Source: Campylobacterales bacterium
Lineage (GTDB): Bacteria; Campylobacterota; Campylobacteria; Campylobacterales; QNZT01
Assembly: GCA_027056215.1 (NCBI GenBank)
Contig: JALULO010000239.1
Coordinates: 1 to 6,597, forward strand
Length of the DNA stretch: 6,597 nt
Reading direction: 5' to 3'
The notes beneath the pieces were generated by a model. It did no database searches, was not told the origin of the DNA, and saw only the letters and a list, made by a program, of their open reading frames with translations. A program made the translations under genes and the position numbers. Positions 1 to 4,503 of this stretch are shown piece by piece (the first letter of the stretch is position 1; each line of letters starts with the position of its first letter).

Positions 1-114
1 TTATTTTAATCTTTTTGGCTAAAAAAGTTGCATATTTCATAAAAAAAAGAAATAGATTTTAAAGTTTACAATCTAATCAAATATATTAAGTGTTGGTTAA
101 TAATATCATAAGTT

Positions 115-121
115 GGGGGGG
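115..121 (+). repeat. Homopolymeric G tract (G7) in the 5' leader
   Basis: Seven consecutive G stand alone in an otherwise AT-rich leader, 39 bases before the start codon of the lipoprotein target. Poly-G tracts near genes for surface proteins cause phase variation in Campylobacter and Helicobacter, usually with eight or more G. This one is short, so a switching role is speculative. Confidence 0.5.
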
Positions 122-146
122 TAAAATCAATTTTATTATACCTCAC

Positions 147-153
147 AAAGGAG
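147..153 (+). promoter_or_regulatory. Ribosome binding site of target 1
   Basis: AAAGGAG is a near-perfect Shine-Dalgarno sequence 7 bases upstream of the ATG at 161. It fixes that start and shows that the signal peptide is part of the protein. Confidence 0.85.
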
Positions 154-160
154 CCCGACT

Positions 161-2110
161 ATGCTTAAAACGCTCATCTCATCATTTTTACTATCTGTTA
201 TAGTACTATTTTCAGGTTGTGGAAAAACAACCCCATCTGTTACAAAACTCTCAACACACACCACACAAAAAGAGAGTCAAAACAAACAGATCATCAATCG
301 AAGTATACAAACAGGAGAACCGCTCGCTCTTACCCTACCAGATGCATCACAATACAATAGCATAGAGTGGAGAGATGAAACAGGAAAACTCCTCTCAACA
401 GACCCAGATATCAATCGTCTCTTTACCAAAGCAGGAGAATATAAACTTTACGTAAGTGTCACCGATAAGCAAAACCACGTCAAAACAAATACCATTGCCG
501 TGAAAGTGACTAGAGCACCTGAACCACAAATACCCAACCAAGAACCGATCGCCAAAGCCAAAGCCCAAGCAGTGGATATCATGGACGAAGAGTACATCCA
601 CCTCAGTGATGATGGCAGTTACGATCCAGATGGAGATATCGTAAAATATGAGTGGAGAGATATGGATGGCATACTCCTAAGCGACACAAAACAACTTGAT
701 AGGATGCTTCACTATTATCCACAATACGACTCCAATCATGACGGAACAACAAGATATGTTAAAACCCTCTATGTCACAGATGACAAAGGAGCGACATCAA
801 GTAAAAGTTTTGAAATCATCGTTCATAAAAGACCAGATCCCAACAAGCCACCAACTGTAAAGGCAGGAGCAGATAAAAGCATCACCGAAGGGCAAAGCGT
901 TACACTTACAGCTACTGCAAGTGACCCAGATGGAACGATACAAAGCTATGCATGGAAAGAGGGAAGTGTTATAAAAGGAAATAGTGCCTCACTGACTCTG
1001 AATAACCTCTCTAAGGGGGTACATATCTTTACCATGACAGTTACCGATGACAAAGGTGAAACCGCTACCGATACGGTGAAGGTGGAAGTGAAAGCTAAAG
1101 AGGTGGTCAACCATACACCAACAGCTACAGCACAATCTGTAACATTAGATGAAGACACCACAAAAACAATCACATTAGCAGGAACTGATCCAGATGGAGA
1201 TACTTTAACTTATACAGTAGTAACAGCACCAACACATGGAACATTTGCAGGTGGAGTTTATACACCAAATGCCAATTATAATGGAAGTGATAGTTTTACA
1301 TTCAAAGCAAATGACGGAACAGTAGACTCAGCACCTGCAACAGTAAACATAACAGTAAACTCCATAAATGATGCCCCAACAGTAGATGCAGGAGCAGATG
1401 CCACTATAGTCCATAGCGACAGCTACACACCAAGCCCAACATCAAGTGATATAGATGGAACCATAGCTAGTACAGTATGGAAAGAGGGAGCTACAACTTT
1501 AACTTTTCCAAAAACAGATTTTACAGTAGGATCTCATACACTTACAGTAACTGTTACAGACAATGAAGGAGCAACTGCAACTGACACACTAACTCTTACA
1601 GTTACTGCAAATTGTAAACCTCTTCCAAAAACAGGACAAACAACAACTTATCACAATAATGATGATGGAGATTATCAAAAAGGTGCAACAAGAAGTTATA
1701 CAAGAGATGATGTAAATGAGATTGTCACAGACAATGTTACAAATCTCATGTGGCAAGACAATGAATCAGTACAAAAAAAGTGGGTAACACAAGTAAACTA
1801 TGATGCAGGAAACTACAGTGATACTAGCGGTGATACTGCTACAACTTACTGTACAAACCTTGCACTTGGTGGACATAATGATTGGAGATTGCCAACGATT
1901 GAAGAGTTAGTTTATATCACTGATAAAGGTAGAGTAAATCCAGCTATCGACCCAGAGTTTGAAAATGTCAGCTCTAGCGTTTACTGGTCTTCTACTACCA
2001 ATGTGGACTATACCGGCGCTGCGTGGGATGTCTACTTTAACTATGGTGGCGACAACCACGACTACAAGCACAATGCTGCCTATGTTCGTTGTGTTAGAGA
2101 CGGACAGTAA
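161..2110 (+). CDS. DGR variable lipoprotein: Ig/PKD-like repeats plus DUF1566 domain
   Basis: This 649-residue exported protein is the long DGR target. It starts with a lipoprotein signal peptide: a hydrophobic stretch at residues 5-18 and a lipobox-like FSGC with Cys20 as the lipidated residue. Residues 45-480 read as about five beta-sandwich repeats with phrases such as DPDGTI and VTDDKGAT: Ig-like 45-117, PKD-like 128-223, PKD-like 230-312, cadherin-like 318-404 (DEDTTKTITLAGTDPDGD), PKD-like 405-484. Residues 485-649 form a DUF1566 domain (PF07603, C-type-lectin-like fold) with NLMWQD at 528-533, GGHNDWRLP at 570-578 and the ending YVRCVRDGQ. Residues 603-648 are encoded by VR1. From DGR biology, the variable face should bind ligands; the repeats probably act as a stalk lifting it from the outer membrane. 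The ligand is unknown. The avd gene follows after 41 bases. Confidence 0.93.
   Translation: MLKTLISSFLLSVIVLFSGCGKTTPSVTKLSTHTTQKESQNKQIINRSIQTGEPLALTLPDASQYNSIEWRDETGKLLSTDPDINRLFTKAGEYKLYVSVTDKQNHVKTNTIAVKVTRAPEPQIPNQEPIAKAKAQAVDIMDEEYIHLSDDGSYDPDGDIVKYEWRDMDGILLSDTKQLDRMLHYYPQYDSNHDGTTRYVKTLYVTDDKGATSSKSFEIIVHKRPDPNKPPTVKAGADKSITEGQSVTLTATASDPDGTIQSYAWKEGSVIKGNSASLTLNNLSKGVHIFTMTVTDDKGETATDTVKVEVKAKEVVNHTPTATAQSVTLDEDTTKTITLAGTDPDGDTLTYTVVTAPTHGTFAGGVYTPNANYNGSDSFTFKANDGTVDSAPATVNITVNSINDAPTVDAGADATIVHSDSYTPSPTSSDIDGTIASTVWKEGATTLTFPKTDFTVGSHTLTVTVTDNEGATATDTLTLTVTANCKPLPKTGQTTTYHNNDDGDYQKGATRSYTRDDVNEIVTDNVTNLMWQDNESVQKKWVTQVNYDAGNYSDTSGDTATTYCTNLALGGHNDWRLPTIEELVYITDKGRVNPAIDPEFENVSSSVYWSSTTNVDYTGAAWDVYFNYGGDNHDYKHNAAYVRCVRDGQ
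1967..2104 (+). repeat. Variable region VR1 of target 1
   Basis: These 138 bp match the TR at 2619-2756 except at 18 positions. Seventeen are TR adenines (9 to G, 4 to T, 4 to C) and one is TR G2715 to T. Similarity starts abruptly at GTCAGCTCTAGC: the base before it differs from TR but agrees with VR2. The last 24 bases are identical in all three copies and are the likely initiation site of mutagenic homology (IMH). VR1 then reads CAGTAA where the TR reads GCGTAA. Changes cluster in AAY codons giving D, Y, G, A and H, while the tryptophans and glycines of the fold are unchanged. Confidence 0.95.
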
Positions 2111-2151
2111 CTTTGAAATTTTGATATTAAAAAACTTGAAAGGAGAGAGAC

Positions 2152-2505
2152 ATGTACTATGATAATTTACCTATCTTTAAATCAACACTTGATTTAGTAG
2201 TGTATATCGAAACTATTGTTAAAAATTTTGAAAAGTATCATAAATACACTATTGGAGTGGATTTAAGAACCCACTCTAAAGAGATGCTCTTTCTCATCAA
2301 CAAAGCAAATATCTCTAAGGATAGATTGCCTAGACTGTTAGAACTTCGTGATAAGTGTGAAGAACTCAAGATGCTTATACGCGTGAGCAAAGAGCTAAAG
2401 GCATACAGAGGGTTTAAACAGTTTGAACACTCTTCAAAACTAACAGTTGCTGTCTGCAAACAAGCACAAAGTTGGCTTTCTGCCACCGCGAGAGTTGCTA
2501 AATGA
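2152..2505 (+). CDS. avd: DGR accessory variability determinant (Avd)
   Basis: This 117-residue basic, mostly helical protein matches the Avd family, which forms a pentameric four-helix-bundle barrel that binds RT and template RNA and is required for cDNA synthesis. Recognisable features are the start DNLPIFKSTLDLVVYIE (residues 4-20), the KYHKYTIGVDLR segment (28-39), a second helix with LINKAN, and a third with ELKMLIRVSKELKAY. Near the end, KQAQSWL matches the usual K-Q-x-x-x-W-L pattern. The family also resembles ribosomal S23-type four-helix proteins, but its place between VR and TR settles the identity. AGGAG at 2141-2145 lies 6 bases before the ATG. Its TGA stop overlaps an ATG that opens the frame through the TR, and a strong hairpin covers that junction, so the 3' end of avd probably also belongs to the template RNA. 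Confidence 0.93.
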   Translation: MYYDNLPIFKSTLDLVVYIETIVKNFEKYHKYTIGVDLRTHSKEMLFLINKANISKDRLPRLLELRDKCEELKMLIRVSKELKAYRGFKQFEHSSKLTVAVCKQAQSWLSATARVAK

Positions 2506-2524
2506 ACTATTTAGCAAGAGTGCG
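2487..2524 (+). other. Stem-loop over the avd stop codon
   Basis: TTGCTAAAT (2495-2503) and ATTTAGCAA (2509-2517) form a perfect 9-bp stem with loop GAACT. Beyond a purine-rich internal loop (AGAG opposite GAG), CGCG at 2487-2490 can pair with TGCG at 2521-2524 through one G-U pair. The stem contains the avd stop and the overlapping ATG. It is a good candidate for the 5' structural element of the template RNA. It is not a typical terminator, because no T run follows directly. Confidence 0.6.
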
Positions 2525-2565
2525 TCCTTTACTGTGCGGCCTTTTTACCGATGTGTATAAAAAAA

Positions 2566-2597
2566 GCTCTGATGACTTAGTACCACTTTGTCAGAGT
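2566..2597 (+). other. Stem-loop 21 bases upstream of the TR
   Basis: CTCTGA (2567-2572) pairs perfectly with TCAGAG (2591-2596). G-U pairs on both sides and one A-U pair extend this to about 10 bp around a 12-base loop. It sits between the avd-end hairpin and the TR, where DGR template RNAs commonly carry structure. Confidence 0.5.
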
Positions 2598-2618
2598 ATC
2601 TTAAATAAAAGGTTTATC

Positions 2619-2756
2619 GTCAGCTCTAGCGATTACTGGTCTTCTACTACCAATGTGAACAATACCAACAATGCGTGGAATGTCAACTTTAACAATGGTA
2701 ACGACAACAACAACGACAAGCACAATGCTAAATATGTTCGTTGTGTTAGAGACGGA
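2619..2756 (+). repeat. Template repeat (TR) of the DGR
   Basis: This is the invariant, adenine-rich donor copy of VR1 (1967-2104) and VR2 (4119-4256). It has 48 adenines in 138 bases, with AAC or AAT codons at 13 of its 46 codon positions, including the run GGT AAC GAC AAC AAC AAC. AAY codons are typical DGR design: randomising their first two bases yields many residues but no stop codon. Its left edge is at 2619, where similarity to both VRs begins. Its right edge is at 2756, after which TR reads GCG where both VRs read CAG. Bases 2733-2756 are identical in all three copies. One AAA codon (2730-2732) is changed in both VRs and, unlike AAY, could become a stop. Confidence 0.95.
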
Positions 2757-2757
2757 G
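2754..2757 (+). promoter_or_regulatory. Ribosome binding site of RT formed by the TR end
   Basis: GGAG lies 7 bases before the RT ATG at 2765. Its last G is the first base after the TR; at that position both VRs have C (GGAC). The template end therefore doubles as the Shine-Dalgarno site of its own reverse transcriptase. Confidence 0.6.
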
Positions 2758-2764
2758 CGTAAAT

Positions 2765-3901
2765 ATGTTCAACTTTAAAGTGGTCTATGATGCGTATAAA
2801 AAGTGTATTCGTAACAAACGAAATACTTTAAATGCCCAAAACTTTGAAGCAAATCTCATAGAAAATCTTTGTGACTTGCAAATGTGTTTGGAGAACAGAA
2901 GTTACCGTATAGGTAAGTCCATCTGTTTTCTGACACATTCGCCAAAACTACGAGAAGTGTTTGCTGCTGATTTTAGAGATAGAGTTGTACATCATATCTT
3001 GGTCGAAAAGATAGAAGCATACTACGAAAAAAAGTTCATCCATGATGTTTATAACAACAGAAAAGATAAAGGTATCCATAGTGCTGCTAAAAAAGCACAA
3101 AAGTTTGCTTATAGATTTAAAGATGGGTATTTTTTGCAGCTTGACATCAAAGGGTTTTTTTACAACTTGGATAAAAATATCTTGTTTAAACAGTTTTTTA
3201 ACGATATACAAAAAAGTGATTTGCGTGGTAAAAAAGAGATACTTTGGCTTGCCAATAAAATCATCTATCATGATAGTACAAAAAACTTTTCATTTAAAGG
3301 GGACAAAACCAAACTTGCTCTTTTACCATCTCATAAAACACTCTTTAAGATATCCAAGGAGAAGGGGCTACCTATAGGGAATCTCACTAGTCAGTTCTTT
3401 GCAAATGTCTATCTCAACAAGTTCGACCATTTTATAAAAAGAGAGTTAAGGATAAAAGGGTATCTCAGATATGTAGATGACTTTGTACTTTTTTCTGATA
3501 GCAAAGAAGCACTAAAAGAAGCGAAAAAAAGGATAGAGCTTTATCTAAAAGAACATCTCTCCCTAGAACTAAGAGAAGATTTTAAACTAAAGAGAACGAC
3601 GCAAGGTTTAGACTTTTTAGGTTATATCATACGACCTCACTATCTACTGGTGAGAAACAGGGTGGTAAAAAACTACAAGCATAAAAAAGCACAGTTTTTA
3701 GACTACTATGAGAGTAAAAGAGGGAAAGTGAGTCTTGCAGAGATAAATGGGTTTTTATCTGTTCAAGCTTCATTTGCAGGTCACACAAGGCATGCGGATA
3801 GCTATAACTTAATGAAAAAGGTAGGATATATAGATGATGAAAAGTATATTAGGCTTGTTGGTACTGAGTGGTCTACTTATGGCGGACTTTGTAAGAGATG
3901 A
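2765..3901 (+). CDS. DGR reverse transcriptase
   Basis: This 378-residue protein is a DGR-type reverse transcriptase that copies the template RNA into adenine-mutagenised cDNA together with Avd. Motifs in order: an RT-1/2-like region KLREVFAADFRDRVVHHIL (61-79); motif A with catalytic Asp127 in LQLDIKGFF; motif B GLPIGNLTSQFF (201-212), where IGNxxSQ replaces the QG found in most RTs and is diagnostic of the DGR clade; motif C YVDD (236-239) with catalytic Asp238 and Asp239; and GLDFLGYII (281-289). The C-terminal part with SFAGHTRHADSYNL is the usual thumb-end signature. All catalytic residues are present, so the enzyme should be active. Length is in the usual range for the family. It starts 2 bases after the TAA closing the TR frame. 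The last 22 codons and the stop overlap the start of target 2 in another frame. Confidence 0.96.
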   Translation: MFNFKVVYDAYKKCIRNKRNTLNAQNFEANLIENLCDLQMCLENRSYRIGKSICFLTHSPKLREVFAADFRDRVVHHILVEKIEAYYEKKFIHDVYNNRKDKGIHSAAKKAQKFAYRFKDGYFLQLDIKGFFYNLDKNILFKQFFNDIQKSDLRGKKEILWLANKIIYHDSTKNFSFKGDKTKLALLPSHKTLFKISKEKGLPIGNLTSQFFANVYLNKFDHFIKRELRIKGYLRYVDDFVLFSDSKEALKEAKKRIELYLKEHLSLELREDFKLKRTTQGLDFLGYIIRPHYLLVRNRVVKNYKHKKAQFLDYYESKRGKVSLAEINGFLSVQASFAGHTRHADSYNLMKKVGYIDDEKYIRLVGTEWSTYGGLCKR

Positions 3902-4262
3902 TGGGGTAGAGGTAGTTAACGACACAACAACTTGTTTGATGTGGCAAGATAACAACGCTAGTAAAACAGTGACAAAAACTTGGCAAGATGCGATAGACTA
4001 CTGTGAAGATATGAACTTTGCAGGGCATGATGACTGGAGACTTCCAAACTTCAATGAGCTTTATAGTATAGGCGACAGAAGTAAAACCAATCCTGCTATC
4101 AAAGATGCTTTTGAAAATGTCAGCTCTAGCGATTACTGGTCTTCTACTACCAATGTGAACTCTACCAACGATGCGTGGTATGTCTACTTTGGCCTTGGTG
4201 GCGACTACTACGACGGCAAGCTCAATGCTAGGTATGTTCGTTGTGTTAGAGACGGACAGTAA
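3834..4262 (+). CDS. Second DGR target: short secreted DUF1566 protein
   Basis: This 142-residue protein has an apparent Sec signal peptide (MMK, then hydrophobic SILGLLVLSGLLMA, likely cut after Ala17) and a compact DUF1566 domain: CLMWQD at 34-39, GHDDWRLPNFNEL at 64-76, and the ending YVRCVRDGQ. It has no lipobox and no stalk repeats, so it is probably periplasmic or released, unlike target 1. Residues 96-141 are VR2. The start lies inside the RT gene, with AGG at 3823-3825 about 8 bases upstream; ATG at 3837 would serve equally. A start after the RT stop would lose the signal peptide, which supports the overlap. Cys34, Cys57 and Cys137 correspond to Cys in target 1 and may form a disulfide. 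The ligand is unknown. Confidence 0.88.
   Translation: MMKSILGLLVLSGLLMADFVRDDGVEVVNDTTTCLMWQDNNASKTVTKTWQDAIDYCEDMNFAGHDDWRLPNFNELYSIGDRSKTNPAIKDAFENVSSSDYWSSTTNVNSTNDAWYVYFGLGGDYYDGKLNARYVRCVRDGQ
4119..4256 (+). repeat. Variable region VR2 of target 2
   Basis: These 138 bp differ from TR at 18 bases, all of them TR adenines (9 to G, 7 to T, 2 to C). Eleven changed positions are shared with VR1, but the outcome often differs, so the two VRs were written independently or repeatedly. The edges match VR1: TTGAAAAT lies directly upstream and CAGTAA directly downstream, in both cases different from the TR surroundings. The 24-base identical 3' end is again the probable IMH. Confidence 0.95.
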
Positions 4263-4315
4263 CTTTGTCAACCGTGGTTAGCGGTGTCTTTGATAAAAAG
4301 GAGATTTGGGGGTCT

Positions 4316-4334
4316 ATCAGGTGATAACCAATAA
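4316..4334 (+). repeat. 19-bp direct repeat, copy 1
   Basis: ATCAGGTGATAACCAATAA occurs here and again, identically and in the same orientation, at 6162-6180. The two copies bracket the HipA-like gene and the REP pair (start-to-start distance 1846 bp). This could be a target-site or attachment duplication, or two copies of a dispersed intergenic repeat. Confidence 0.75.
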
Positions 4335-4351
4335 TCAAACCTTTGAGTGCC

Positions 4352-4433
4352 GTAGGGTGGGAGAATCCCACCAAACAGTATTTAAGTGTTTTATGCAGTT
4401 AGATATTTTAAAGGTGGATGAAATCCACCCTAC
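4352..4433. repeat. Inverted pair of REP-like palindromes (BIME-like)
   Basis: On the plus strand, GTAG (4352-4355) is followed by a perfect 7-bp hairpin GGTGGGA-GAA-TCCCACC (4356-4372). On the minus strand, starting at 4433, GTAG is followed by another perfect 7-bp hairpin GGTGGAT-TTC-ATCCACC (4429-4413). A GTAG tetranucleotide 5' of a stem is the signature of REP sequences mobilised by REP-associated tyrosine transposases (RAYT, TnpA-REP), and head-to-head REP pairs are known as BIMEs. No transposase is in the window, so one would be expected elsewhere in the genome. The hairpins may also limit transcription from the DGR into the next gene. Confidence 0.7.
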
Positions 4434-4474
4434 AAGCTAAAAATAAGTTTAAAAATAATAATATTATGGTATAT

Positions 4475-4491
4475 TTGGCGTATTTTGGCGT
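4475..4491 (+). promoter_or_regulatory. Short tandem repeat before hipA, possible operator
   Basis: TTGGCGT occurs at 4475-4481 and again at 4485-4491, 10 bases apart, about one helical turn. It lies just before the SD-like AAAGGG (4493-4498) and the GTG start at 4504. HipA systems are normally autoregulated at the promoter, and this protein has its own winged-helix domain, so the pair could be its operator. A weak -10-like TATTAT is at 4462-4467. This is an inference from position only. Confidence 0.3.
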
Positions 4492-4503
4492 GAAAGGGTA
4501 GTC

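Larger units (their letters stand above)
1..160 (+). promoter_or_regulatory. AT-rich leader upstream of the DGR
   Basis: No coding frame is visible here. The stretch is strongly AT-rich and must hold the promoter of the lipoprotein target and probably of the whole DGR. A possible -10 element is TAATAT at 101-106, which would put the start of transcription close to the G run at 115-121. No convincing -35 box lies at the right distance, which would fit the weak -35 conservation of Campylobacterota promoters. The exact promoter is a guess; that the promoter lies in this stretch is likely. Confidence 0.3.
2502..2762 (+). other. Open frame running through the TR, doubtful as a gene
   Basis: An 86-codon frame begins at an ATG overlapping the avd stop (ATGA) and ends 2 bases before the RT start. 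Codons 40-85 are the TR, read in the same frame as both VRs, giving an Asn-rich copy of the DUF1566 C-terminus. The first 39 codons coincide with the hairpins and resemble no domain I know. The TR half is open simply because it is the VR sequence with AAY codons. I think the product is not functional. Ribosomes may still run through here by coupling from avd and reach the RT start. Confidence 0.3.
2487..2764 (+). ncRNA. Presumed DGR template RNA (boundaries inferred)
   Basis: In characterised DGRs the RT uses an RNA that starts near the end of avd, includes the TR and runs into the RT gene. Here the stretch between avd and the TR contains two clear stem-loops and no convincing protein. I place the 5' edge at the first stem. 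The 3' edge is unknown: the TR ends only 8 bases before the RT start, so the functional RNA very likely extends into the RT coding sequence. Confidence 0.5.
161..4262 (+). mobile_element. Diversity-generating retroelement, two targets and one template
   Basis: All DGR parts lie on one strand in the order target 1 with VR1, avd, TR, reverse transcriptase, target 2 with VR2. The TR and both VRs are 138 bp and align without gaps. Counted by hand, VR1 differs from TR at 18 bases (17 are TR adenines) and VR2 at 18 (all TR adenines). Of 48 TR adenines, 24 are changed in at least one VR; of 90 other bases, one is. This is the hallmark of adenine mutagenesis by DGR RT. Genes are tightly packed (41-base gap, ATGA overlap, 2-base gap, 68-base overlap), suggesting one transcription unit. 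DGRs do not normally move themselves, so the mobile-element type is only a container. I see no phage structural genes, so this looks like a chromosomal cassette. Confidence 0.95.

Noticed and set aside
395..601. Minus-strand open frame of 68 codons inside target 1
   Set aside because: It is antisense to a clear lipoprotein gene, lacks an SD site and known motifs; a shadow of the real frame. The same holds for the minus-strand frames at 946-1173, 2238-2486, 2948-3271, 3873-4271, 4715-4897, 5128-5598 and 5663-5857.
161..2110. Target 1 as a phage tail-tip receptor protein, by analogy with the Bordetella phage DGR
   Set aside because: It has a lipoprotein signal and Ig/PKD repeats, and no phage structural genes are nearby; a cell-surface lipoprotein fits better.
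1959..2162. Plus-strand 67-codon frame overlapping VR1 and reaching the avd start
   Set aside because: It runs out of frame with the DUF1566 domain, has no SD site, and its sequence would be scrambled by every DGR event.
2529..2546. Possible intrinsic terminator before the TR (GC-rich patch plus CTTTTT)
   Set aside because: No hairpin directly precedes the T run, and a terminator here would cut the template RNA and RT off from avd.
2700..2720. Tandem AAC/GAC run as a microsatellite or CRISPR-like repeat
   Set aside because: It is explained as the Asn-codon design of the TR; there are no spaced repeats anywhere in the window that would form a CRISPR array.
4263..4300. Cruciform after VR2 (ACCG/CGGT) like that in the Bordetella phage DGR
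   Set aside because: Only a 4-bp stem with a 7-base loop is possible and no equivalent lies after VR1, so it is not convincing.
4321..4440. GTG-started frame of 39 codons ending VDEIHPTS
   Set aside because: It merely translates the 19-bp repeat and both REP palindromes; nothing in it looks like a protein beyond that.
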